NCBI RefSeq assembly: GCF_019393635.1
Contig: NC_057861.1
Span: forward strand, 538,392,211 to 538,456,210
Length of the DNA stretch: 64,000 nucleotides
Source of the DNA: Dromiciops gliroides
Taxonomy: Eukaryota > Chordata > Mammalia > Microbiotheria > Microbiotheriidae
Direction of reading: 5' to 3'
The stretch's first letter is position 1, and each line of letters starts with the position of its first letter. The notes below the pieces were generated by a model. The model was not told where the DNA came from and did not search any database. It saw nothing but the letters and a program-made list of their open reading frames with translations. Shown one piece after another: positions 11,263 through 20,934 of the stretch. Position numbers and translations under genes: made by a program.

Positions 11263-11838
11263 GTCTAAATCAAGGGAAGCACTATGAAAGACTCTGTCCC
11301 ACCTGGACTGGACATAGATACTATTCCATTCTGGACATCACATTTAAGGAATGATACAGACAAGCTGGAGTGTGTCCCTAAGGGTATGACTAGAATGATC
11401 AAAGAATGACAGAAAATTGCATATGAGGACTGATTGGAGGAACTAGAGATGTACAGCTATAGAAGAAAAGACTTAGAAGAAGAGATGTGATAATTACCTT
11501 CAGCTAGTTGAAGGGCTGGTGTGCAGAAGAAGGATTAGATTTGATCTGCTTGTCTCTGGAGGGCACAGAGAGCCATGGTTTGAAGTTGTAAAGAGGCAGA
11601 AATGTCTTAATATGAGGAAATATTTTCTTAACAGAGCAACCCAAAAAGATCATTGATTTGCCTTCATTAGAGGGCTTTCAAACAGAGACTGGATGATCAT
11701 TTATTGGGACTCGTGTAGAGGACATTCTTGGTCATGTATGAGTTTGGATTAAGTGGCCTCTTGGGTCCCTTCCAACTCTTAGTTAGAATCTGAGATTCTT
11801 TTCCTTCTTATGAATAAACCCTTTAAGAGTATTCATGT

Positions 11839-11998
11839 AGGGGGTGGCTAGGTGGCACAGTGGATAAAGCATTGGCCCTGGATTCAGGAGTGCCTGAGTT
11901 CAAATCCGGCCTCAGACACTTAACACTTACTAGCTGTGTGACCCTGGGCAAGTCACTTAACCCCAATTGCCTCACTAAAATAAATAAATAAATAAATA
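11839..11998 (+). repeat. CORE-SINE with (TAAA)n tail
   Basis: Perfect 14-bp duplication AAGAGTATTCATGT (11825-11838 and 11999-12012). Confidence 0.9.
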
Positions 11999-12237
11999 AA
12001 GAGTATTCATGTGCCACATGTGTTGGCAGAGAGGGAGAAAGAAAAAGAGGAAGAAACTGCTACAACTAGATAAGATAATGGTTGGAAGATGAAAGGAAAA
12101 CAAATGGTAAGAAATTAAGATATGAACAGATTATAGAGCTTAACAATTGCTTAGGCATTCATTGAGACCACTGATTCAAAACCTGAATTAGGGACTCCTA
12201 TGTTTATAGATGAAGTGAGAACTAGGGTTTCCTAAAT

Positions 12238-12406
12238 CAAAGCTTCTTAAATTGTGGGTCATGACCCATATGGGGGTCACATAACTGAATGTGGGGCTCA
12301 CAAAAAATTTGGCAATGGTAAAAGATTATGTAAAAGCCCAGGGTTGCATACAAATTTCTCAGTAGTGAAAGAAAGGGTCCTGAATGAAAAAGTTTAAGAA
12401 ATCCTG
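12238..12406 (+). mobile_element. hAT-type MITE (second family)
   Basis: Inverted ends CAAAGCTTCTTAAA and TTTAAGAAATCCTG; interior GTGGGTCATGACCCATATGG. The left flank TCCTAAAT resembles the right flank TCCTAAGG, and the right copy was later overlapped by a SINE insertion. Confidence 0.6.
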
Positions 12407-12412
12407 TCCTAA

Positions 12413-12528
12413 GGGGCAGCTAGGTGACACAGTGGATAAAGCACTGGCCCTGGATTCAAATCTGGCCTCAGACACTTGACACTAGCTGTGTGACCCTGGG
12501 CAAGTCACTTAACCTTCATTGCCCTGCA

Positions 12529-12560
<32 letters not shown>

Positions 12561-12708
12561 AATAAAGAAAGAAAGAAAGAAAGAAAGGAAGGAAGGAAGG
12601 AAGGAAGGAAGGAAGGAAGGAAGGAAGGAAGGAAGGAAGGAAGGAAGGAAGGAAGGAAGGAAGAAAAGAAATGAAATGAAAAGAGATGAAAAGAAAGAGA
12701 AAAAAAGA
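12413..12708 (+). repeat. CORE-SINE with expanded GAAA/GGAA tail
   Basis: The SINE body (12413-12528) is followed by (GAAA)n, (GGAA)n and degenerate A/G sequence. Flanks are AAATCCTGTCCTAA and AAAACCTGTCATAA. The 155-aa open frame through it is a repeat artefact. Confidence 0.88.
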
Positions 12709-12944
12709 AAACCTGTCATAACCTATAGTGGTCCAGATCTTGTTCTTAACTATTTTCCCTGGGCATTGAAGGTCCCCATTCCTAGAAAGATTACATATGC
12801 CTTCTCTATTACCTATTCACTGAGTCCCTTCCAGCTAAGTCTGTTACTAATCTATTTAAAACACCAACCCCAAAAAAGTGAGAATGACTGATAATAGATT
12901 TAATTCTCTCTGGGAGCACTTCTGTTTCCCCAAAAAAGAGTTAG

Positions 12945-13045
12945 CAAAGAATCCCAGAGCTAGAAGGATCTCAAAAGTCACCTAATCCAACCCCCATCAA
13001 ATGATTGAAAGCATCCCAGAAAAGTGGTCACCCAGCCTATTATAA
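12945..13045 (-). repeat. MIR-type SINE fragment
   Basis: GAATCCCAGAGCTAGAAGGA, then AGTCACCTAATCCAACCCCC, a typical antisense MIR-like segment. Confidence 0.4.
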
Positions 13046-13049
13046 ATCC

Positions 13050-16000
13050 ATGTGAATCTCCAATTAACTGATTATCTGGAGGATATGTTTAAGTAGGAAA
13101 ATATTCCCTTTCTCCTTGTCTACTTCAAGTACCTGGTTCATTTCCAACATTCAAGACAGGAAGTAAAATAAATGGAATTCATGTCATTTAATAGCATGCA
13201 GACTCCAAACTCTCACCTGGTTTTCCTCACCTTTACAAGTGACTCGGAACCTCCTTGGGGCTCAGAATCATCACTGATGGAGAAACTGTGGCTGTACACA
13301 ACTAATAATTGACATCAGAAAGGAGTATTAGGGTATGCAGAGAATCTTCTCCGTTTTTATGCAGTTTGTTTCCTTAGCTAGACTATAAGATTCATCTCAT
13401 CCTGTGGATCCCCACAGGACCTAGTGCAAACTAATGGAAGAGAATAGGTGGTCAGGATAATCTTTTTCATGCTCTTACTCCTAAATTCACAGCACCCAGT
13501 AAGGGCCCTGCACATATCAGATGCTCAGACAATGCCTATTGGTGAAGATGGTGATGGGGATGAAAAATGATGAGTTTCCATTCATGTACAGAGATGATAG
13601 TGACTGACTTGCTCAGAGAGGACCTGGCTTTGAATGCTGTGTCTCCAATAGCAAGAACAGGTAGCATTTAGTCTTCCATACTTTATTGCTGGGTTCCAAT
13701 AAGAATCATTTGCAAAGTGACTGACCAGGTTTAAGGATATAACATAGGCATGAAACTAGGGGTGACCACAGGACATGTGTCTTTATGAGTAGATGTCTGA
13801 TCATGTGTCCTATCTTCCAAAGCTATGTTAAATAATTTGAAGATTTCCAATTAGCTTACATTCTGCTGACTTTTCTCCCTTCTAGTGATATAGAAAACCA
13901 CAGTTGATCATATACTTGGTGCTTTTGCAAAGAACATAGAGTTAAGATCATCTACATATAGGATCTCTTTTCTTGATTTGCCTTACCCATATGACTATAA
14001 GGATACATAACTTATGGAATCACTGTGGCCTAAGAGAAGAAATAACATTATTCCTTGGTATACCTCAGTCCTGGATGCTTTGTCATAAGGTAATTTACGT
14101 AAATTTATCCCTGGCTAGCATATGGCAATACCTCACAACTTTGTTAATGGAAACCTGGTGATCCATAACACTTGTGTAGTAGACATCTGCTCGGGGGTAA
14201 TACAGTATTAATGTTAATATCAATGATCGATCAGCAGATTTGCAAGAAAGGCATAAAGTATTTAATTATAATTGCATTGGGAATAGCTATGTAATAGTAG
14301 CGACATTTGAATAGGTCACATCCAGCCCTCACCCCTGTTATGTTGTTCTATATTAAATGCCATTCACTTTAAGTGCTAGAAACCTTTCTAAAGTGGGGAG
14401 AATATAATACACTGGGCAAATTGAAAAATGTCCCTTCACTTTTAGAAACATGATTGATATCCTTTGCAAAACAAATGTTAGCACCTATCTGTACACAAAT
14501 TCCTACAACCGCATGTTCCGACAACCCCAAACACACCTTCCTTACTAGGCAGCTTGAATGACTGGCTGGTTTACAAATTTGTTAGCTTTAGCAAGTTCAT
14601 ATTCCTATTGGAAATTCATCATTTTCCTGACTTCTCCCCTTTCAAAGCGACTGGAACCTACTGTATCCAAATGTTTACATAGCCTGGGTTTACATAGCCC
14701 AAGAGTTCTACCCTAAACCAGTTTTCACTGGTGAACGAAAGAAGACAATTAACTACGAGCACAAAGGATATAAAGTAAATTGTATTTGCTCCATTGGCAA
14801 CAGAAAAATATATTTCCAAACACTCCATATATACTCGTTTCCAATACAGACTACATTGCATTGTCACCATCCTGCTTATATATAGCATAATTAAAAATAA
14901 TGTTTTTGGCAAGACAGCAACTCAGATATAAATATAGTTATACGTACATTGGAGTGCAGACACATAAAAAACCTCACAAGACACACATACACATACACCC
15001 ATCATCATTCTGACAATGTGAAAATGTCACATGGTCAGTGAAAAATGTTCTTGGGAACTTGGAAGGAAGGTGGTGAGTTTGGGGCAGGGGGGGGTGTGTT
15101 TGTTTCTTTTAGTGGTGGTGGTGTTCTTGCTATTGTAGGTCCTCTTCTAAATATATGTCCATAGTTTTTGCCGCTTTTTTCAGAAAGAAATTAACAATGG
15201 AGTGTGGAGAAGTACTTATTCTTGCTAAGGTGAAGGGCTTTCTGAAAATCCATATCATTTTCTAAGAAAGAAGTCAGCAGGATGTTGGGGGGGTGGGGTT
15301 TGGGGAGGATTGGGGGATTGGAAAGGCAGTACAGTAGAAACATCATTAACAATTTTGAACATAAAAAAAGACATGATCATGCATTTTCACAATATTTATA
15401 AGTGCCACTGGTGATCTTTCCTCATCTGAAAATATTAAGAGTATGTCTAGTGTCTATATACAATATGAATAACTTAATGAAATGTCAGACCTCCAATCTC
15501 AAAATTCAAGCTATGTGTAAGCCTATCTTTTACATGGTTTTGCCTTATCCTTGTCAATTTGCTTACCTTCATTTACCTTGAGTTCCTTTCCCTGAAGCCT
15601 GGATTTGATTTGAAATTGTTTCTCAAAAAGATTAGGCTCTCTTTACATGTTTCTATTTGAGAGACTAGCCTATAGTTGCCACCTTGCAAATCATGTCTAG
15701 TGTAATCCATGTTAACCTTAAGATTAAGTTATAGATAGAAATTAATTCTATAAAAATGTGCTTGATAAAAAAATGCTGAGTGGTCAAATAGTTTCATGTG
15801 TATTTTTCTAAATGCTCATCTCACACAGTAATGAAATAATTTAGATTTCAAATGGTGCATACTATCCTAATACTGATATCTGTAATTGTGCTGGTCTCTG
15901 ATTACCCACTTCACGAAAATGCAAAGTACATTGATTCAGTACCACTTTAGTGACTGATAGCGGGTGGGATAAATGACTTCATATGAATTTACCACTTTGA

Positions 16001-16590
16001 GCAAAGGGGTAGAAATATCTCCATTCCAGTGTTTTGTCAATGTCTAAAATTCCTAGCCCACTTTTATCTCCTTCCACCTTATAGAGAACAAGTTTATGGG
16101 ATTTCCTAAGTCATTACAATAACACAGAAAAACATTCTATTTGCAGACAGGTTAGGGCATATCTACTAGGTCTTATCACATCATTCACCAACGCTGACCA
16201 AAGTAAATAGTATCAGGATATAACTTTCATGGGGTAAATTGAAACCATACATTACTGTTTAGAGTGTACATAACTCTCTAATCCAGTTGCTTAAATAACT
16301 ATCAAGAGATTTTGTTAGGGCTAGAATTACAAGCAACAATGCTAAGAATTAGAATAAAGGAATCAAATGTTGTTCCAATTGAGTTTTTTTAAAAAGACCT
16401 ACTGGAAAACAGTGTCAGTAGGCCAACCTGTCTATCAGAGTCATGCCTTTGTAACCCTGGTACCTAACACAGTGCCTGGCACATTTTTTGTTGAATTGGA
16501 CTGAATTGAATTGATCCATGGCATAGGTTCCTCCACAGGTGAGCATCTTTTAAGGAATAAAGCCAATTTCACATTTGCATTGTTCATGAG
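13050..16590. other. Repeat-poor non-coding sequence downstream of FOXL3
   Basis: About 3.5 kb in which I recognise no SINE or LINE apart from a short L2 tip (16440-16520), and no convincing coding exon. It lies directly 3' of the FOXL3 stop codon, so part may be 3' UTR or conserved regulatory sequence. I could not pick a polyadenylation signal with confidence. Confidence 0.4.
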
Positions 16591-16792
16591 ATCAAAAGTC
16601 CCCCCAAACCCCAAGAGATGTATTACACATTAAGCACAAATCATGAAATAAATCTCTTGGTTTTGATTGAACAGCCCAGCTTTGTACAAAAGGTTGGCTT
16701 GATTGTGCCCTTCCAGCAGATGACAAGGGAAAGAGGCACAACAGCTGGTGGTTATAGAGCAGTCCTAGAATATACTCCATTCTATAAGCATC

Positions 16793-17275
16793 TCACATTG
16801 TCCAAAACTGGAGGTTAATTTGTTGAGGCTCCAGTAGATGATATTTATTATCTTGGGTATTGAAGGGTGATCTTAGGGCAGGCAAAGGATCAGGCGATGA
16901 GAGGATGTAATCAATGCTAAATTTAATTTCTGAGTCAGATTTTCCAAGAGAGGCATTGCCCAGGTTCTGCTGATTGGACAGGCCATTTGGAAAGAATGGA
17001 GAAGGATCCAGGTGAGGGGCTCTGAATTCATGTTTCTTGGCTGTTCCCTCATTCAGGTGGATGCCCTCTGAACATGAATCCATAGTGGGCAGCTCCAGGG
17101 TTGAAGGCCCCACAGTCCCACCTGATTTCTGGTCTTTAGGTTCCTTTTTCATATTCCTCCTCCTACGCCTCCTCCGGTAGTTTCCATTTTCAAAAAGATC
17201 CAGCATGGACTCACAACCTGAAGCGAAAGTCCAATAGTTCCCCTTCCCTTTCTCATTCCCTTCCATCCTGGGGAC
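16793..17275 (-). CDS. FOXL3: FOXL3 exon 3, wing 2 and C-terminal region
   Basis: Encodes residues 93-252 and the TGA at 16795-16793. It begins [15 protein letters not shown] directly after an acceptor ACAAACCCAG, with a plausible branch site TACTGAAC about 20 nt upstream. It contains the arginine run, a Ser/Pro-rich linker and the EH1-like motif at 16901-16921. The frame stays open upstream of the acceptor to 17455, but that part does not resemble forkhead sequence and is intronic. Confidence 0.92.
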   Translation of the reverse strand, partial: VPRMEGNEKGKGNYWTFASGCESMLDLFENGNYRRRRRRRNMKKEPKDQKSGGTVGPSTLELPTMDSCSEGIHLNEGTAKKHEFRAPHLDPSPFFPNGLSNQQNLGNASLGKSDSEIKFSIDYILSSPDPLPALRSPFNTQDNKYHLLEPQQINLQFWTM

Positions 17276-17937
17276 CTGGGTTTGTGAGAAAGGCAGTTCA
17301 GTATGGGTATGGTTTGCAGATGCTGGCACTTTGCATCTGTGTTCATTTAAAGTCACGATTGGTATAAACATACAAGTTATTGAAATCATGCCTCTCCCCC
17401 CCCCCCATCGCCTCCCAAATTGTGCAATTCCTAGGTAAAGCAACAACAACAACAAAAACCAACTCTGGTTAACTTGGTATACATTAATGGAAATCAGACA
17501 AGAAGACCCTTAACTTTTCAACAGCTGGGAGGGAGAGAGCTCTTAATTATCTAGAGCACAATCATAGGATTTCTCAAGAGTGACCCCCCCCCCTTGGGGT
17601 TTCAGCGAGAATATTTAAGACAGATGTTTCCTAGATAGAAAGTCATCTCAGGGCTGCTGCTGTTACTGAATAAGAGGCATATGCGAAGAGACTGATTAAT
17701 CTTCTTACCTTTACAAAACAACTGTTAAGGGATAGGTTATGCCTAATGGAGTTTTGCCAGGCTCTTTGGTTTGATCTGTAGTAAGGGAATTTCTTCATTA
17801 TAAAGTCATAAATGCCAGACAGCGTCACTTTATTGGCAGGGCTTTGCTGGATGGCCATTGCAATCAAGGCAATGTAGCTGGAAAAGAAACTCAGGGTTAA
17901 GCCATTTACAGGGATAAAGCACTAAGTAGCCAGAAGA

Positions 17938-18032
<95 letters not shown>

Positions 18033-18954
18033 ACTGTCTGTCTCTCTGTCTCTCTTTCTGTGTCTCTCTCTGTGTCTCCTCTCCTCTCCTCTCCTCTCCT
18101 CTCCTCTCCTCTCCTCTCCTCTCCTCTCCTCTCCTCTCCTCTCCTCTCCTCTCCTCTCCTCTCCTCTCCTCTCCTCTCCTCTCCTCTCCTCTCCTCTCCT
18201 CTCCTCTCCTCTCCTCTCCTCTCCTCTCCTCTCCTCTCCTCTCCTCTCCTCTCCTCTCCTCTCCTCTCCTCTCCTCTCCTCTCCTCTCCTCTCCTCTCCT
18301 CTCCTCTCCTCTCCTCTCCTCTCCTCTCCTCTCCTCTCCTCTCCTCTCCTCTCCTCTCCCCTCCTCTCCTTTCCAGAAGCGCTGCGTTACTAAGAATTTG
18401 GTGAAGGACCAGTCCTGCAAAAAAGTCTCCTCCACTCTTCCCTCTGAGACCCCCTCACTTGGAGAATGAAGGTGTTTCAGGGAAGCCGTGGTATGCATCT
18501 TCCGCTGAGTGACCCTGTCGCTCTTCAGAGTTCCCTAGCCTCCACCAAGTGCGCTTTCAGGGACCCTGGAGCGTCCAGCCTGCTTTCCTGCCCCGATCCC
18601 TTGGCGACCGCCCCCCCTCCCCCACCGCCTAGAGCCAATGCCTGGGGAGTACTGGTTCTTTCCGGCAGCTGCTGACCAGGAGACGTTTTCCGAGCTCTCC
18701 CTGCCCCAGGATCCCACCAGTATATTCCTCGACCCGGGCCAGGGCCAGACTTGGGCAGAGTCCCTGTCCTCGCTGCCTCCCCCGCCCTCCATCATCAGTA
18801 TCACCTTGCCCCAAAGCGGAAGACTTCCTCGAAAACTTCTCCGCTACCTGTAAGCTGGCCGGCTGAGTTTCTTCTCGTCGTCCGAGCTGCAGGCGGGGTA
18901 ATCATCACCGTCGTAGTTGAAGCAGTTGTAAGGATACTGCGTGTTATCGAACAT
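16793..18954 (-). CDS. FOXL3: FOXL3, forkhead transcription factor (three exons, 252 aa)
   Basis: Coding sequence is join(18848-18954, 17709-17877, 16793-17275) read on the minus strand: 107 + 169 + 483 nt, 252 codons and TGA. Introns are 970 and 433 bp with GT/AG ends. The start at 18954 opens the FOXL3-type N-terminus [20 protein letters not shown]. Residues about 32-132 are a full forkhead domain: [10 protein letters not shown] in helix 1, recognition helix [15 protein letters not shown] at 76-90, KGKGNYWTF in wing 2, then seven arginines at 126-132 that probably form a nuclear localisation signal. FSIDYIL at 211-217 fits the EH1 (FxIxxIL) Groucho/TLE-binding motif, suggesting repressor activity. 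From the literature, fish foxl3 is a germ-cell-intrinsic sex-determination factor; a similar germ-line role here is inferred. The reading frame is intact, so this is a working gene rather than a pseudogene. FOXL2 is the closest alternative, but the N-terminus, NSCF and the longer wing 2 argue for FOXL3. Confidence 0.93.
17709..17877 (-). CDS. FOXL3: FOXL3 exon 2, core of forkhead domain
   Basis: Encodes residues 36 (split) to 92, from [10 protein letters not shown] to NSCFVK, covering helices 1-3 including the DNA-recognition helix. The acceptor is TTTCTTTTCCAG|C and the donor is GTAAAG|GTAAGAAG. The open frame runs past the donor into intron 2 (residues RRLISLF and beyond), but that extension is not forkhead sequence. 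Confidence 0.94.
17941..18029. repeat. (CT)n microsatellite in FOXL3 intron 1
   Basis: About 44 uninterrupted CT units, so (GA)n in the FOXL3 sense. It is joined by a degenerate CT/TG stretch (18030-18075) to the larger pentanucleotide array next to it. The near edge lies about 63 bp upstream of the exon 2 acceptor. Confidence 0.97.
18076..18370. repeat. (CTCCT)n array, about 59 units, in FOXL3 intron 1
   Basis: A 295-bp array of the 5-bp unit CTCCT with a single variant unit (CTCCC at 18356-18360). In the FOXL3 transcript sense it is pure purine, AGGAG repeated. Long open frames across it in several frames are artefacts of the repeat. Confidence 0.97.
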
Positions 18955-19120
18955 CTTTCTCGCAGCCGGGCTCAGCTCAGCTCCGGCAGGGTGCAAGAGC
19001 TGGTCTGGGGTTCTCCCTTAGCGCCTTGTCCCTCGCCTCCCCCTCCCTCCTCTTCTTCCTCCTCCTCCTCCTTCTCCTCCGCCCTCACCCACTCACATAC
19101 TCTCCCAGTCCAGGGGTGGA
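18380..19120. promoter_or_regulatory. CpG-rich block over FOXL3 exon 1 and upstream
   Basis: CpG dinucleotides are frequent here (for example around 18480-18620, 18720-18870 and 18880-18975) and nearly absent in most of the window. The block spans the end of intron 1, exon 1 and the upstream flank, as expected of a CpG-island promoter. I see no convincing TATA box upstream of the start codon. The edges are judged by eye, not computed. Confidence 0.6.
18848..18954 (-). CDS. FOXL3: FOXL3 exon 1 (coding part)
   Basis: Encodes residues 1-35 plus two bases of codon 36. It is rich in Tyr, Asn and Asp and ends at SRPAY, just inside the forkhead domain. The donor reads TTACAG|GTAGCGG on the minus strand. 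The only ATG that gives the conserved N-terminus is at 18954. The 5' UTR end cannot be placed from sequence alone. Confidence 0.92.
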
Positions 19121-19216
19121 GGTTGTTTTTGTAATTCTTGAATCCCAGACTGAGTCTGTAGGGATATTTCTTTCTTTCTCTACCTCCCAACACCCCCACC
19201 CCCGACACACACACTT

Positions 19217-19221
<5 letters not shown>

Positions 19222-19269
<48 letters not shown>
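19222..19269. repeat. (GT)n microsatellite upstream of FOXL3
   Basis: About 24 GT units, starting about 270 bp upstream of the FOXL3 start codon. Confidence 0.95.
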
Positions 19270-19271
<2 letters not shown>

Positions 19272-20220
19272 TCAATCTGGTTATAGGGGACGCAGCTAAT
19301 AACTGATTAAATTGGTTACTTCTCTCATGAACCTTTGAACCCCCTGGCTTGTACAGTCAGTAGCCATACTCAGGAGCCCTGGGTGGTCTGATGCAGAGGT
19401 GGAGAGGGGCCAGGCTTTCTGTCTTTTTTCTTCTTTTTTCTTTTTCTGATCATCTCCATATACAGTATGACAAAAGCAAACAACGCTGACGATAATAAAT
19501 CACGCTTTAAGCTTGAGCTTTGCCAATTCAAGTTTTAGGATCCACTCCCCCCCCCAAACACACGTACCCTATCCCCTTCTCACCCTCTCTCCATCCTTTC
19601 CCTTCCCCCTGCTTGGCTAAGGAAACTCACACACAAACACACACACACCACTTACAGTTTGCAGACATTCCATCCAATAATGCCCATCTCCCGAGATATA
19701 ATCTGTAATACAATATAATAGACATAAATTGTGTTTCCGTGACTAAAGGAAAAGCTATATGTTCAAAGAAGACAGAACAGAGAATCCGGGAGCCTACTGT
19801 CAAGCAGGAAAGCTAAGGGAAAATAGCTCCCGGCTGGAGAACTGCTTGTGTGGGCTTTGATCTGCTGGATGAATTAGAGTAATAGCCCTGTGTGTTGGCA
19901 TCCAATACTGTAACAATTTAATAGTTTTTCTATGCTTCGGAGTGTTTTCCAACAAGTGATGTAAACCAAAGTCATAACAAAGGTTCGGGGACTTGAAAAA
20001 GGTGTATGCTACAAGATAATCAAATTATTCCAGGCCTGCTATTTCCCAGGAAAGCTATGGGGTTTGTTTGGATTTGGGGGGGAAGTGGGGAGTGGGGGCA
20101 GAACTAATATGGATACAGGAAAAAAAAATTCTGTAAAGTTTCTCAGGAGAAATTATAAATGAGAATAGCATGAATGTTATTGAAATGAAATGATTTCATG
20201 GATCTATCATACGGTCGGAG
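19270..20220. other. Repeat-poor FOXL3 upstream flank
   Basis: AT-rich single-copy-looking sequence with short C and CA runs (about 19545 and 19630). No repeat family or exon recognised. Candidate distal promoter sequence, by position only. Confidence 0.3.
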
Positions 20221-20224
20221 CTAA

Positions 20225-20380
20225 AAGAGACTTGAAAAATTCCATGTCTAACCTTCACATTGACAAATGAAGAAACTGAGGCCTGCAGAGACAGAGTGAT
20301 TTGGGCAAAGTCAGACATCCACACAAAATTTAGGGCTACTGTCTCCCAGGACAGCACTCAGGAGATAAGACTGCACTTCC
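20225..20380 (-). repeat. MIR-type SINE, antisense
   Basis: GAAGAAACTGAGGCCTGCAGAG followed by GGGCAAAGTCAGACATCCAC. Confidence 0.5.
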
Positions 20381-20779
20381 TGTCTTTTTTACTGATTAAC
20401 TGGAAATATGTTATCGAGAGCAAAGGAGAATGAAGCAGGGGGTGTGGAGCCTGTGGGAACAAAGGGGGCAAAATTGGGGGCAGGGGAACCCCTGCCCTTG
20501 ATACCAAGAAGGAGTAGTAAAAAGGGCTAAATCTTCTGCTCTCTCACTGGACCCTCAAGATCAGAATGTGTACAGATTGACAAATTGGGTGCTGTGATCA
20601 TAGTTCTGGACTACGATCATCTTCATCCTTTTAGGTAAACCTCTGTATCTTTCTAAGCATCCTGTTTAGCCCATAAACAAGCATTTACAGTCCTAAACGA
20701 TGGGGGTGGGTGGAGAAGAAGGAAACATCTATAAGAAAGAAAATATAAAAGTATCTTATTTGGGGTAATGTATGGTAAC

Positions 20780-20930
20780 AATGCAAAGAACACTGGATTT
20801 TGAGTCATAATACTTGGGTTCAAATAGATATTATGCTATTACTTAACCATTCTGAACCTCAGTTTCCTCATGTGTAAAATTATACCCTCTAAATTAAGTT
20901 CCTTTCCATTTCTAAGTATTATCTAAATAT
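20780..20930 (+). repeat. MIR-type SINE
   Basis: GAACACTGGATTTTGAGTCA and AACCTCAGTTTCCTCATGTG. Confidence 0.5.
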
Positions 20931-20934
20931 TCAT

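Larger units (their letters stand above)
9400..11800 (+). mobile_element. L3/CR1 LINE, mosaic with later insertions
   Basis: Sense L3: AAAAGCCAGCATGACTTCAT and AGTAAAGCATTTGGCAAAAT (about 9500-9660); CGGTATGAGTCAACAGCATG and GGCAGCCAAAAGAACTAATG (about 10870-10920); GGAGTGTGTCCCTAAGGGTA through CTTCCAACTCTTAGTTAGAA (about 11365-11785). It is interrupted by a MIR SINE, an LTR fragment and a hAT MITE. The 108-aa open frame at 10713-11039 is L3 remnant, not a host gene. Confidence 0.7.

Noticed and set aside
12424-12891. 155-aa open frame with Lys/Glu-rich middle
   Set aside because: It runs through a CORE-SINE and its GAAA/GGAA tail; no conserved protein sequence.
17276-17455. Upstream extension of the exon 3 open frame
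   Set aside because: It contains a good acceptor at 17276 and the forkhead reading only begins after it; the extension is intron 2.
18076-18370. CRISPR-like regular repetition
   Set aside because: The unit is 5 bp with no spacers; a simple tandem repeat in a vertebrate intron.
18031-18498. 155-aa minus-strand and 114-aa plus-strand open frames
   Set aside because: They are translations of the (CTCCT)n array; a 5-bp unit without stops opens every frame.
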